NCBI GenBank assembly: GCA_903832325.1
Contig: CAILBC010000038.1
Location: 1-64,000, forward strand
Length of the DNA stretch: 64,000 nt
DNA from: an uncultured Sphingomonadales bacterium
Lineage (GTDB): Bacteria > Pseudomonadota > Alphaproteobacteria > Sphingomonadales > Sphingomonadaceae
Direction: 5' to 3'
Part shown: positions 52,320 through 61,198 of the stretch, piece after piece
Numbering within the stretch: the first letter of the stretch is position 1
How the letters are laid out: each line of letters starts with the position of its first letter
Translations under genes and position numbers: made by a program
Notes under the pieces: model-generated
What the model was told of the DNA's origin: nothing
The model's database searches: none
What the model saw: only the letters and a program-made list of their open reading frames with translations

Positions 52320-52522
52320 CGGATCACCTCCTTTCGCGCTGTTGAGCCAAATTCGCCGACCGGATGAGCCATCACCCTGCCGACTGGACCGCATCCGGCG
52401 CGTTACGCCCGCCCGCGGCCTTGGGAACAAAATGATTCATTGCGCGCAGAACAACAAGTCTTGAAGAAAATTTTTTTGTCGTCAGAATCCGACTTTCCGG
52501 CCGGATATCCGTGATGCGTCCG

Positions 52523-53230
52523 TCACCCCCGGCAATCCTCCACCACCCGACCGACTTCGGACCAGTTTGGCAGGATGATTGCGGTCGATCCGTCGATCGC
52601 CACGCGAAACCGGCCGCGGCTGAACGCCATGGCATCGAGCAGGCGGCTGGATGCGGGCAGCGTGATGGTGGCCAGGCCATCCACCGGCTGCACGTCGGCA
52701 TTGGCGGTGCCGCTGCTGGTTGAGGCGGTGATCAGGGCGGTGTGCGGGCCTTTGGCGGGAAATGCTCCGGCGGACAGGACCAGGCGGACCACGCCGGCCG
52801 CGCGATCGCAGGCCAGCACGGCCAGCGGTGCCTGTCCGGCCAGGCCAAACCGCGCCGCGCCGCCGCCGGGGCGCGGGGCCCAGTTCCATGCACCGGCGGG
52901 CAGCGGTACATCGCGCCAATCGGCGCCAGCAGGCATGAACGCGGAAGCGGCTAGCGGAGCAGCAGGGGCCGGGGGCGCAGCAGGGGCCGGGGGCGCAGGC
53001 CGGACGGGCTGCACCGGTGCGCGGGGTGGCAGTGGCATCGGCCGGGCCACAGCGGGCGGCCGCACCGGCTGGCGTTCGCCCGCACGCGGCGCCGGGCTGT
53101 CGCAGCCGGCCAGCGCCAGGGCGAGTGCCAAGGCGGGCCCCACGGCGATCTTTACGGCGCCAAATGACAGAAACTGCCCCCCGAACCGGGTGTTTGGCGA
53201 AAGGATCGGGCCTGTGCGGTTGATCTGCAT
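52523..53230 (-). CDS. Pro/Ala-rich lipoprotein of unknown function
   Basis: 235 residues from ATG 53230. The signal is long and ends in a clear lipobox (ALALAGC), so the protein is a lipoprotein. A Pro/Ala/Arg-rich region of about 50 residues follows, including an 18-bp tandem repeat, then a C-terminal domain with NWAPRPGGGAARFGL and VLACDRAAGVVRLVLS. Family not recognised. Divergent from tlyA. Confidence 0.68.
   Translation of the reverse strand: MQINRTGPILSPNTRFGGQFLSFGAVKIAVGPALALALALAGCDSPAPRAGERQPVRPPAVARPMPLPPRAPVQPVRPAPPAPAAPPAPAAPLAASAFMPAGADWRDVPLPAGAWNWAPRPGGGAARFGLAGQAPLAVLACDRAAGVVRLVLSAGAFPAKGPHTALITASTSSGTANADVQPVDGLATITLPASSRLLDAMAFSRGRFRVAIDGSTAIILPNWSEVGRVVEDCRG
52962..52997 (-). 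repeat. Two perfect 18-bp in-frame tandem repeats
   Basis: GCAGGGGCCGGGGGCGCA at 52962-52979 is repeated at 52980-52997, encoding repeated Pro/Ala units of the lipoprotein spacer. Confidence 0.9.
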
Positions 53231-53255
53231 GCCTTGTCTATGGAAGAGACCGGGG

Positions 53256-54077
53256 ATGAGCTCAAGCAAGGAACCCGCCGATCCGCCGATCCGGACGGAA
53301 AACGCACGCCGCCCGGGGGCGGTCGCCAAATTGCGGCTCGACCAGGCGCTGGTCGAACGCGGCCTGGCGGAAAGCCGGTCGCGCGCGCAGGCGCTGATTC
53401 TGGCGGGGCATGTCTATCTGGGTGAGGCCAAGCTGACCAAGGCCGGGCAGGCGGTGGCGGCCGATGCGGCGATCACCGTGCGCGGGCGCGATCACCCCTG
53501 GGTTTCGCGCGGCGGGATAAAGCTGGCGCATGCGCTGGACCATTTCGGGCTCGATCCGTCCGGCGTGGTGGCAATGGATATTGGCAGCTCCACCGGGGGC
53601 TTTACCGATGTCCTGTTGCACCATGGCGCGGGCCATGTGCTGGCGATCGATTCGGGCACCAACCAGCTCGCGTGGAAACTGCGCAGCGATCCGCGCGTGA
53701 CGGTGATGGAACAGACCAGCGCGCGCGTGCTGACCGCGGCGATGATCGATGCTGCCACCACCGCCAAAGGCCTTGCTCCGGTGACCTGGGTGGTCTGCGA
53801 TGCCAGCTTCATCGGCCTGCAAAAGGTGCTGGAAGTGCCGCTGGCGCTGGCCGCGCGCCCGACGCGGCTGGTCGCGCTGATCAAGCCGCAGTTCGAAGTG
53901 GGCCGCGGTGAAGTGGGCAAAGGCGGGGTGGTGCGCGATCCGGCGCTGCACGCCCGGGTGTGCGATGCGGTGCGCGACTGGCTGGCCGGCGAAGGCTGGC
54001 ACGTGGATGGTGTGGTGGAAAGCCCGATCACCGGCCCGGAAGGCAATGTCGAGTTCCTGATTTCGGCGCAGCGATAA
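53256..54077 (+). CDS. tlyA: TlyA-family rRNA 2'-O-methyltransferase
   Basis: 273 residues from ATG 53256. An S4 RNA-binding domain (KLRLDQALVERGLAESRSRAQ region, residues 25-85) precedes an FtsJ-like methyltransferase (DIGSSTGGFTDVLL SAM loop, VVCDASFIGL, LIKPQFEVGR). TlyA proteins modify 16S and/or 23S rRNA; some are listed as hemolysin A. Upstream frame extensions are antisense of the lipoprotein gene. Confidence 0.95.
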   Translation: MSSSKEPADPPIRTENARRPGAVAKLRLDQALVERGLAESRSRAQALILAGHVYLGEAKLTKAGQAVAADAAITVRGRDHPWVSRGGIKLAHALDHFGLDPSGVVAMDIGSSTGGFTDVLLHHGAGHVLAIDSGTNQLAWKLRSDPRVTVMEQTSARVLTAAMIDAATTAKGLAPVTWVVCDASFIGLQKVLEVPLALAARPTRLVALIKPQFEVGRGEVGKGGVVRDPALHARVCDAVRDWLAGEGWHVDGVVESPITGPEGNVEFLISAQR

Positions 54078-54190
54078 TGGATTTTAACCAGCGTTGCCAT
54101 CATGCCCCGGTGCGGCCAATATCCGCGCCGAATCGCCGGGTGCGGCACGGGGCAGGGGGTCTGGCCTTTCGCACAATGTGACCGGCGGAC

Positions 54191-54757
54191 ATGTCAGGTG
54201 CCATGCAACAGCTTGCTTCTTCTGCCCAGCTTCGTGCCATTGTCCTGCGCTGGACGCTGTTCACGGTTCCCTTGTGCCTCGGCCTTGGCTTTCTGTCGGC
54301 GCGCGCGGCCGGCAGCGTGCCCGACAACGCCTGGTTTGCCATGCTCGAAAAGCCGGCGCTCTATCCCGATCCGCTGGTCTTTCCGATCGTGTGGAGCGTG
54401 CTCTATGTGATGATGGGCGTGGCGCTGGCGCTGGTCGCGGCGGCGCGCGGGGCGCGCGGGCGGGGGCTGGCGGTGGCGGCGTTTGCGGTGCAGCTGATGC
54501 TCAATCTTTCATGGAGCCCGGTGTTCTTTGCCGCGCACCGGCTGACTGTGGCGCTGGGCATCATTGTCGCGCTGATCGTGGTGCTGGGGGTAACGATCGC
54601 GCTCACCTGGCGGGTGCGGCGCATGGCTGCGGTGCTGCTGCTGCCCTATCTGGCGTGGGTGTGCTTCGCCTCGCTGCTCAATCTGCAGTTTGTGCAGCTC
54701 AATCCCGGGGCCGATGGCGCCGACGGGTCGGGCGCAGCGGTGCGCGTGCAGTTGTAG
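54191..54757 (+). CDS. tspO: TspO/MBR family protein
   Basis: 188 residues with five hydrophobic helices. The family motifs W-F-x-x-L-x-K-P-x-x-x-P (here MLEKPALYPDPLVFPIVW) and MLNLSWSPVFF are present. TspO binds porphyrins and cholesterol-like ligands in the membrane and has been linked to tetrapyrrole stress regulation. Single gene; 54078-54190 holds no convincing coding sequence. Confidence 0.92.
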   Translation: MSGAMQQLASSAQLRAIVLRWTLFTVPLCLGLGFLSARAAGSVPDNAWFAMLEKPALYPDPLVFPIVWSVLYVMMGVALALVAAARGARGRGLAVAAFAVQLMLNLSWSPVFFAAHRLTVALGIIVALIVVLGVTIALTWRVRRMAAVLLLPYLAWVCFASLLNLQFVQLNPGADGADGSGAAVRVQL

Positions 54758-54861
54758 TTTGGGGCCCGGCCCGAAAGAACAGGTCTTGCCGTGGCGCATC
54801 GGCGCGCCCATCTTGGGCTGACACGTTTCAACCCGTATCAACTCCCATGGGGCCGCAGACC

Positions 54862-55113
54862 ATGCAAAGCGAAAACCCGATGCTTGCCGATTTTGTCAAG
54901 CTGCTCAACAGCGCCGCCGGCACGTTTGCCGGCATGGGCCGCGAAGCCGGGGAAACCGCGCGCGAACGGGTGAAAGAGATGTTTGGCGGCATGCATTTCA
55001 TCAGCCGCGAGGAATTTGACGCGGTAAAGGACCTTGCCGCGTGCGCGCGCGAAGAAATCGAGGCGCTGAAGGCGCGCATTGCCGATCTTGAGGCCGCTGC
55101 CAAGGCGGATTGA
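54862..55113 (+). CDS. ubiK: UbiK-family ubiquinone biosynthesis accessory factor
   Basis: 83 residues from ATG 54862 (MQSENPML); ATG 54847 would add five residues. The BMFP pattern is clear: LADFVKLLNSAAGTFAGMGREA and the coiled-coil FDAVKDLAACAREEIEALKARIADLE, cited here only as the segments FVKLLNSAAG and EEIEALKARI. It assists the aerobic ubiquinone complex with UbiJ-like factors. Confidence 0.88.
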   Translation: MQSENPMLADFVKLLNSAAGTFAGMGREAGETARERVKEMFGGMHFISREEFDAVKDLAACAREEIEALKARIADLEAAAKAD

Positions 55114-55222
55114 CCCGCCGGGCGCCACAAAAAAAGGCGCCCGTTTTCCCGTGACAGGTCGCAGGCCGCGTGCAACCTTCCACCCCGGATCGCCGCATGA
55201 GCGATCAGGGGGAGAAATCGGG

Positions 55223-56467
55223 ATGCCGCAACCACAGCAGGCGACTGCACCGCGCGGTGCAATGTCGGCCGGGATTGTTGCCCTGCTGGCGCTGTGCCTG
55301 TTCATCAATTACCTTGATCGCGGCAATCTGGCGACCGCCGCACCGCTGATCAAGGACCAGTTGCGCCTGACCAACACGCAGATCGGCGCGCTGGGGTCGG
55401 TGTTTTTCCTGGTCTATTCACCCGGCCATGTCCTGTCCGCCTGGGTGATCGCGCGGATCAATCCCTATCGCACGCTCGCGCTCGGGCTGGCGCTGTGGTC
55501 GCTGGCGACGATCCTGTCGGGCCTGGCCACCGGGTTTTATGCGCTGATGGTGCTGCGGGTGCTGCTGGGCCTGGGCGAAAGCGCAGGCATGCCGGCCAGT
55601 TCAAAGCTGCTGGCCCAGCATGTCGCGCCCGAAAAGCTGGGATCGGCCAATGCGTTGATTCTGGCGGGCATTTACATGGGGCCGGCGGTGGGCACGTTTC
55701 TGGGCGGGATGCTGATTGCGAATTTTGGCTGGCGGCCGCTGTTTCTGGTGTTTGGCGGCCTGTCGCTGCTGTGGCTGGTGCCCTGGCTGATTGCCACGCG
55801 CGACGCCTCTGCCGCCGGCCCGGAGGCAATCCATCATGCGGAACCGGGCCTGGGTGGCCTTTTGCTGCGGCGGCAGATGTGGGGCTGCGCGATCGGATCG
55901 TTTTCAGGCAATTACCTGTGGTTCATGCTGATTTCGTGGCTGCCGATCTATCTGGTGAAAGCGCAGGGCTTTTCGCTGCCGATGATGGGTGTGCTCGCCG
56001 GCCTCGTCTATATGCTGTCGGCCGGGTGCGCGCTGCTGTTTGGTCGCGTGTCGGATCTGTGGATGCGGGCCGGCGCCTCGTCGCACCGTGTGCGGATGAC
56101 GATGATCGTGGCGGGCAGCGTGATCGGCGTCGGGTCGATGCTGGCCTGCGCACTGGGCAATGCCCAGGTGGCGATTGCCGCGCTGCTGGTGTTTCCGCTC
56201 GCAAACGGGCTGTGCGGGTTCAATTTCTACGCGATCGGCCAGACGCTGGCCGGGCCGCACGCCGCGGGCAAATGGGTTGGCGTGCAAAATGCCATCGGCA
56301 GTTCGTCAGGCATTGTCGCGCCGATTTTCACCGGGATGGTGATCGATCGCACCGGCAGTTTCAGCATGGCGTTCTTTGCCGCCGCCGGGGTTGGCCTGGC
56401 GGGGCTGCTGGCGTGGGTCTTTCTGGTGCGGCGGGTCGAACCGATTGATTGGGACAGAACCGATTGA
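55223..56467 (+). CDS. Major facilitator superfamily transporter (anion:cation symporter-like)
   Basis: 414 residues from ATG 55223 with GGGGGAG upstream. Twelve helices. NYLDRGNLATAAPLI and GLGESAGMPAS resemble the anion:cation symporter group that carries organic acids such as glucarate or phthalate. The gene ends within a 19-20-bp tandem repeat that supplies its last residues (EPIDWDRTD). Confidence 0.88.
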   Translation: MPQPQQATAPRGAMSAGIVALLALCLFINYLDRGNLATAAPLIKDQLRLTNTQIGALGSVFFLVYSPGHVLSAWVIARINPYRTLALGLALWSLATILSGLATGFYALMVLRVLLGLGESAGMPASSKLLAQHVAPEKLGSANALILAGIYMGPAVGTFLGGMLIANFGWRPLFLVFGGLSLLWLVPWLIATRDASAAGPEAIHHAEPGLGGLLLRRQMWGCAIGSFSGNYLWFMLISWLPIYLVKAQGFSLPMMGVLAGLVYMLSAGCALLFGRVSDLWMRAGASSHRVRMTMIVAGSVIGVGSMLACALGNAQVAIAALLVFPLANGLCGFNFYAIGQTLAGPHAAGKWVGVQNAIGSSSGIVAPIFTGMVIDRTGSFSMAFFAAAGVGLAGLLAWVFLVRRVEPIDWDRTD

Positions 56468-56513
56468 TGGGGACAGAACCGATTGATTGAGACAGAACCG
56501 ATTAATTGAGGCA
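56435..56513 (+). repeat. Tandem repeat of about 19-20 bp at MFS gene 3' end
   Basis: GACAGAACCGATTGATTG-like units occur about four times, the first inside the last codons and the rest past the stop. The first lacks a few bases and later ones carry single substitutions. Confidence 0.85.
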
Positions 56514-56540
56514 GGGGCAGGACCTGGCAGACTGATGGGA

Positions 56541-57749
56541 TCAAAGCCCGATTGCGCGCAGGGCCTGATCCAGATCTTCGATCACGTCGTCCGGGTCTTC
56601 CAGGCCCACGTTCAGCCGCAGCATGTTTTCGCCCACGCCCATGTCGGCGCGGGTTTCGGGGCCGACGCCGTGGTGCGTGGATGAGGCCGGGTGGCACATC
56701 AGCGATCGGGAATCGCCGATATTGTTCGAAATATCGACGAGTTGCAGCGCGTCGAGCAGGCCGTGCGCCTCTTTGCGGCCACCATCGAGCTCGATCGACA
56801 GGATCGAACCGCCGGCCTTCATCTGCTTCAGCGCCAGCGCGTGCTGCGGATGGGCGGGCAGATAGGGGTAAAGCACGCGCGGTACGCGGCGTTCGAGGAA
56901 GGTTGCGACTTTCAGCGCATTTTCGCTTTGGCGCATGATCCGCAAGTCCAGCGTTTCCAGGCCTTTCAGCACGACCCAGGCGTTGAACGGGGCGATATTG
57001 GGGCCGGTGTTGCGCTGAAACGGCAGCAGCACGTTATCGATGAAGGCCGACGATCCGCACACCGCACCGGCCAGCACGCGGCCCTGCCCGTCCATCATCT
57101 TGGTGGCCGAATAGGCGACGACGTCCGCGCCGAACTGCATCGGTTTCTGCAGCGCGCTGGTGGCAAAGGCGTTGTCGACCACGGTCACGATGCCGTGTTT
57201 GCGCGCCAGCGTGCAGACGAATTCCAGATCGACCAGATCCATTGTCGGATTGGCCGGGCTTTCGAAAAAGAACACTTTCGTGTTGGGGCGGATCGCCGCC
57301 TCCCACGATGCATTGTCGCTGGCGTTGATGGTCGTGCCGGTGATGCCGAACCGGGGCAGCAGATTGTCCACCAGCCAGCGGCACGATCCGAACGCTGCCT
57401 TGGCCGCAACGACATGGTCGCCCGCGGAAAGCTGGCACAGCAGCGACGTGGTCATCGCCGCCATGCCGCTGGCTTGCGCGCGGCAGGCTTCTGCGCCTTC
57501 CAGCAGCGCGATGCGCTCTTCGAGCATCTGCACAGTGGGGTTTTGCAGGCGGGAATACGTCATCCCGTCTTCTTCACCGGCAAAGCGCGCGGCCACGGTG
57601 GCCGCATTGTCATAGGCATAGCCCGAGGTGAGGAACAGCGCCTCGCTGGTTTCGCCCATTTCCGACCGCCAGGTGCCGCCGCGCACGGCTTGCGTGGCCG
57701 GGCGCCAGGTGCGGGTGATCGAGCGGTCTTGTCCTGTCGTGCGTTTCAT
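56541..57749 (-). CDS. metZ: O-succinylhomoserine sulfhydrylase
   Basis: 402 residues. Cys/Met-metabolism PLP enzyme; Schiff-base Lys217 in SATKMMDGQG. TYSRLQNPTVQMLEERIA, EACRAQASGMAA and FFESPANPTM match the MetZ group that makes homocysteine directly from O-succinylhomoserine and sulfide. Cystathionine gamma-synthase is a possible alternative. Confidence 0.94.
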   Translation of the reverse strand: MKRTTGQDRSITRTWRPATQAVRGGTWRSEMGETSEALFLTSGYAYDNAATVAARFAGEEDGMTYSRLQNPTVQMLEERIALLEGAEACRAQASGMAAMTTSLLCQLSAGDHVVAAKAAFGSCRWLVDNLLPRFGITGTTINASDNASWEAAIRPNTKVFFFESPANPTMDLVDLEFVCTLARKHGIVTVVDNAFATSALQKPMQFGADVVAYSATKMMDGQGRVLAGAVCGSSAFIDNVLLPFQRNTGPNIAPFNAWVVLKGLETLDLRIMRQSENALKVATFLERRVPRVLYPYLPAHPQHALALKQMKAGGSILSIELDGGRKEAHGLLDALQLVDISNNIGDSRSLMCHPASSTHHGVGPETRADMGVGENMLRLNVGLEDPDDVIEDLDQALRAIGL

Positions 57750-57850
57750 GGCGGTGGCCCATAATCGAATTGTCCCGCCGGGGCGAGACGGTTTTGCGGG
57801 TGCGTTGCATTGCCTTCACCGCGGCGCATGGCGTATGCGCGCGCTCAGCA

Positions 57851-59260
57851 ATGAAGACGCCCGCTTTCCATCGCGCCCCGCTGCGGGCCCTGCATGCCCT
57901 GTTGAACCGGCGTGATCCGCTGATCCCCACGCTGCTCATCGTGGCGGCGTTCTTTGCACTGGGGCTGTGCCGGCTGGCGATCCCGTCAAAAATGATGTTT
58001 GACGAAATTCACTATATCCCCGCGGCGCGGCGGCTGATCGACCTGACGCGGCGGCTGAATCCCGAACATCCCCTGCTGGGCAAAGAGGGGATCGCGATCG
58101 GCATCCGCCTGTTTGGCGACCATTCCTTTGGCTGGCGCTTTCCCAATCTGGTGCTGGGCAGCGTGGGGCTGTTTGCCGGGGCGCGGGCGATGTGGTGGGC
58201 ATCGGGATCGCGGCGCGCGTCGCTGATTTTCGCATTCCTGATCGCGACCGATTTCATCTGGTTCATCCTGTCGCGCATCGCGATGCTGGACATGGCGATG
58301 GCATCGATGCTGGCGCTGGGCCTGTGGCAATGGGCGCTATCGGCACAGCCGCAACGGGCGGATTCCGCTCAGGCAGGCCGGCGCGGCGGGCGGTGGCACA
58401 TGATCCTGGCGGGCACGTTTTTCGGGCTATCGCTGGGCGGCAAATGGAACGGCGCGCCGTTGATGGTGCTGCCCGGGCTGTTGTTCGCCTGGCAGCGTGC
58501 GGCGGCGCTCGATCTGATCGTGCATCCGGGTATCGGCGGCTGGCGCGGGGTGGTTCGCGTGCTGCGTTCGCTGCGATTTGCGATGCTGGGCCGCTGGCTG
58601 TTTGCCACGCGCGCGGGCCCGGTGCGCGGGGTGTCGCTCGCCGAAGCCGGGCTGTGGCTGGGGTTGTGGCCGGCGGCGGTCTATCTGGTGACGTTTGCAC
58701 CGGCGTTTTTCTATCACGTCCAGCCGATGACGTTGGGCGGGCTGTTCGCGTGGCAGCGCTATATGCTGCAATTGCAGGACAGCGTGGTCAAACCGCACCG
58801 GTATATGAGCCGGTGGTGGCAATGGATTTTGAATCTGCGGCCGATCTGGTTCCTTTATGAACGCATCGATGGCAGCCAGCGCGGCGTGCTGATGATCGGC
58901 AACCCGTTTTCGATGATCGCCGGCCTGCCCGCGCTGGCGTGGTGCGCGTGGAAGGGGTGGCGGGGCGAAGGCCTGCCCGCGCTGATCGTCGTGCTCTATG
59001 GGCTCAGCCTGATTTTCTGGGCGATCAACGGCAAGCCGGTGCAGTTCTATTATCACTATGAACTGGCCGCATGCTTTCTGATGGCGGCGCTGGCGCTGAT
59101 GCTGGGGCGCTGGTGGGATGCCGGCCTGCGCTGGCCGGGGCGCACCGCGCTGGTGCTGACGATGGTGGTGTTCATCGGGTTCTACCCGATCATTTCCGCC
59201 GGGCCGCTGCCGGGCAAAAAGGGGTATCTGGACTATATGTGGCTGAAAACCTGGCGGTAG
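57851..59260 (+). CDS. PMT-type (GT39) dolichyl-phosphate-mannose-protein mannosyltransferase-like protein
   Basis: 469 residues from ATG 57851, with about 10 membrane helices. D51-E52 in FDEIHYIP is the catalytic acidic pair of the PMT/ArnT superfamily. RLFGDHSFGWRFPNLVLG and the C-terminal four-helix part (PVQFYYHYELAACF) fit the PMT_4TMC domain. It would move a mannose from a polyprenyl phosphate to a protein Ser/Thr in the periplasm. The upstream GT2-GtrA gene is a fitting donor synthase. Confidence 0.9.
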   Translation: MKTPAFHRAPLRALHALLNRRDPLIPTLLIVAAFFALGLCRLAIPSKMMFDEIHYIPAARRLIDLTRRLNPEHPLLGKEGIAIGIRLFGDHSFGWRFPNLVLGSVGLFAGARAMWWASGSRRASLIFAFLIATDFIWFILSRIAMLDMAMASMLALGLWQWALSAQPQRADSAQAGRRGGRWHMILAGTFFGLSLGGKWNGAPLMVLPGLLFAWQRAAALDLIVHPGIGGWRGVVRVLRSLRFAMLGRWLFATRAGPVRGVSLAEAGLWLGLWPAAVYLVTFAPAFFYHVQPMTLGGLFAWQRYMLQLQDSVVKPHRYMSRWWQWILNLRPIWFLYERIDGSQRGVLMIGNPFSMIAGLPALAWCAWKGWRGEGLPALIVVLYGLSLIFWAINGKPVQFYYHYELAACFLMAALALMLGRWWDAGLRWPGRTALVLTMVVFIGFYPIISAGPLPGKKGYLDYMWLKTWR

Positions 59261-59304
59261 GCCACGGTGCGAGCGGCTTACCATACAGCCGAATGGCAGT
59301 GTTT

Positions 59305-59622
59305 TCAGCGCAATTCGAGAACGATCCGGTTGGCCCCGATCAAGGCGCGAAATTCCGGGGTTGCCGCGTTCCAGTCGATCACATCGACTTTCCACGGCAG
59401 GTCGCTGTCATCAAAGGCTTCTGCCAGCGCACCAAACAGGCCGGGAGGCAGCGGGTGATCGGCCTCCAGCGCAAGATCGAGGTCGGAAAACGGCTTTGCG
59501 GTACCTTTGGCGCGGCTGCCGAACGCCGAGACCGTTACGCTGGCCGGCACGTTTGCGTGCAGAATCGCGTGCACCAGGTCAAAATGCGCCTCGCTGACCT
59601 GAAGGCCATGCGGCGGCGTCAT
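59305..59622 (-). CDS. MNT-type nucleotidyltransferase (HI0073-like)
   Basis: 105 residues from ATG 59622, overlapping the HEPN gene stop by 4 bp. GS-x10-D-x-D motif complete: G35-S36, D47 and D49 in GSRAKGTAKPFSDLDLAL; D80 is the third carboxylate. It is the minimal-nucleotidyltransferase antitoxin of HEPN/MNT modules, which AMPylates or otherwise blocks the HEPN partner. Confidence 0.9.
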   Translation of the reverse strand: MTPPHGLQVSEAHFDLVHAILHANVPASVTVSAFGSRAKGTAKPFSDLDLALEADHPLPPGLFGALAEAFDDSDLPWKVDVIDWNAATPEFRALIGANRIVLELR

Positions 59623-60047
59623 GCCAGCGCGGTCAGGCGGCGGCAAAGCTCGCGCGCATCGGCGAGCAGTCCGCCCGCTTGGGATAGCACGCTGCGCGCC
59701 TTGGCCCGGTCATAGGTGTGGGCGGTGATGTTGCGCATATCGCGATAGGCAAACCAGGGTTCGACCTGATCGATCAGCCCGCGTTCGGCCGCAGTGCGGA
59801 TCAGGCTGCGAAAGCTCATTGCGTCAACCGGGCTGGTTTCGGCGAAATAGTGCTCAAGGCTGCGGCGGAGCGATTTGATCGCCAACTCATAGACAAATTC
59901 AACGCTTTGCACCGCGCCGGAAACCAGCGTGTTGCGCACCGCAGACGGCTGGGCATCGAACCACGCCGTGTCGGCCAGCACGGTCAGCGCATCGTCAAGC
60001 GCTTCGATCGCATTGGCCAGCGGCGTGAAGTCGAGCGCGTCGGTCAT
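59619..60047 (-). CDS. HEPN-type toxin (HI0074-like)
   Basis: 142 residues. The HEPN RNase motif R-x4-H is present as R105-N-I-T-A-H110, in the family context AYRDMRNITAHTYD. It belongs to the nucleotidyltransferase substrate-binding/HI0074 group and forms a complex with the MNT protein. The first gene of the pair on this strand. Confidence 0.9.
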   Translation of the reverse strand: MTDALDFTPLANAIEALDDALTVLADTAWFDAQPSAVRNTLVSGAVQSVEFVYELAIKSLRRSLEHYFAETSPVDAMSFRSLIRTAAERGLIDQVEPWFAYRDMRNITAHTYDRAKARSVLSQAGGLLADARELCRRLTALA

Positions 60048-60056
60048 GGCATCTGA

Positions 60057-61187
60057 TCAGCCGTATTTGCCCCAGACGAACTTGCTCGACAGTGCGAAGT
60101 TCCACACCGAGGCGAGCACGATGCCCACCAGCACGGCGATCACGTCGCTGACATGCGCGCGTTTCAGCGCGTCGGCGCTGGCGATGTTCGACAGGATGCC
60201 GATCGAGCAGGTGAGGGCAAACTTTGCCCAGCCTTTCAGCAGCGGGACCATGCCGCGCAGCCGCTTGTCGGCATAAGTCAGTTCGTTGTTCAGCACGAAG
60301 TTGAACGTCATCGCGGCCAGCGCGGCGATCGTGTTGGCCGTGTCGAACGCCATTTCGCTGCCCGACCAGTGGCCATAGACAAAGCGTTCGTGCAGCACGC
60401 CGCTCAGCACCAGCCACAGCACCGCAAACTGCACCAGCACGCCCATCGCGCCCACCGTGCCGAACAGCGCAAAGCGCGTCGGGATGATGCGGCCCAGCCA
60501 CTTGTCGTAAAGGCCGATCAGGAATTCGAACACGACGGTCCTGTCCAGTTTGGATTCGCCGTCCAGACGGGCGGCAAAGTTGAGGGGGAATTCCTTGACC
60601 CGCAGCGGCCTATCCACCGTGGCCAGAATGTCGAGCAGGATCTTGAACCCCACCCCCGACAGGCGGTGGGCATCGGCGCGCAGCGTTTCGCCGCGCAGCA
60701 TGAAAAAGCCGCTCATCGGGTCGGTCAGATCGACCCCGGTCACGCGCCGGGCAAGGGCATTGGCAAAGCCCGAGGCCTTGACCCGGTCGGGCCGGCCCCA
60801 CGCCTCGGTGCTGGCGCCTTCGGCAAAGCGCGAGGCATAGGACACGTCGTAATCGCCGCTGATGATCGCATCGTACATTTGCGGCAGCAGCGACGGATCG
60901 TGCTGGCCATCGGCATCCATCACCGCGACCACGGGCGCGGCGCTGGCGCACATGCCCTCGATCGCGGCAGAAGCCAGCCCGCGCCGGCCGATTCGTTCGA
61001 TCACGCGGATGCGCGGATCTTCACGCGCGATGCGGCGCGCCTCGTCGGCGGTGCCGTCGGGGCTGTTGTCGTCGACAAAGATCGCTTCCCACACAAGGCC
61101 GTGCAACGCCGCGTTCAGGCGTTCGACCATGTGCGCAATGTTGTTGCGCTCTTTGTAGGTGGGCAGGATGACAGCAAGTTGAAGCAT
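60057..61187 (-). CDS. GT2 dolichol-phosphate-mannose-synthase-like enzyme with GtrA domain
   Basis: 376 residues. N-terminal GT2 domain (ILPTYKERNNI, VDDNSPDGT, DxD in VMDADGQHDPS, SGFFMLRGE). C-terminal GtrA-like part, about residues 235-370, with four hydrophobic helices. The arrangement fits a polyprenyl-phosphate-hexose synthase that hands its product across the membrane. Convergent to the PMT gene with the HEPN/MNT pair between them. Confidence 0.92.
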   Translation of the reverse strand: MLQLAVILPTYKERNNIAHMVERLNAALHGLVWEAIFVDDNSPDGTADEARRIAREDPRIRVIERIGRRGLASAAIEGMCASAAPVVAVMDADGQHDPSLLPQMYDAIISGDYDVSYASRFAEGASTEAWGRPDRVKASGFANALARRVTGVDLTDPMSGFFMLRGETLRADAHRLSGVGFKILLDILATVDRPLRVKEFPLNFAARLDGESKLDRTVVFEFLIGLYDKWLGRIIPTRFALFGTVGAMGVLVQFAVLWLVLSGVLHERFVYGHWSGSEMAFDTANTIAALAAMTFNFVLNNELTYADKRLRGMVPLLKGWAKFALTCSIGILSNIASADALKRAHVSDVIAVLVGIVLASVWNFALSSKFVWGKYG

Positions 61188-61198
61188 GGGCCGCGCGC

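Noticed and set aside
52320..52334. GGATCACCTCCTTTC, identical to the 3' end of 16S rRNA
   Set aside because: Nothing else of a 16S gene lies nearby. On the opposite strand it is the Shine-Dalgarno of the 18-codon ORF.
54077..54181. 34-codon frame between tlyA and tspO
   Set aside because: No ribosome site, no family features and partly overlaps the tlyA stop.
56435..56513. Possible CRISPR array
   Set aside because: The 19-20-bp units are adjacent with no unique spacers and no cas genes are nearby.
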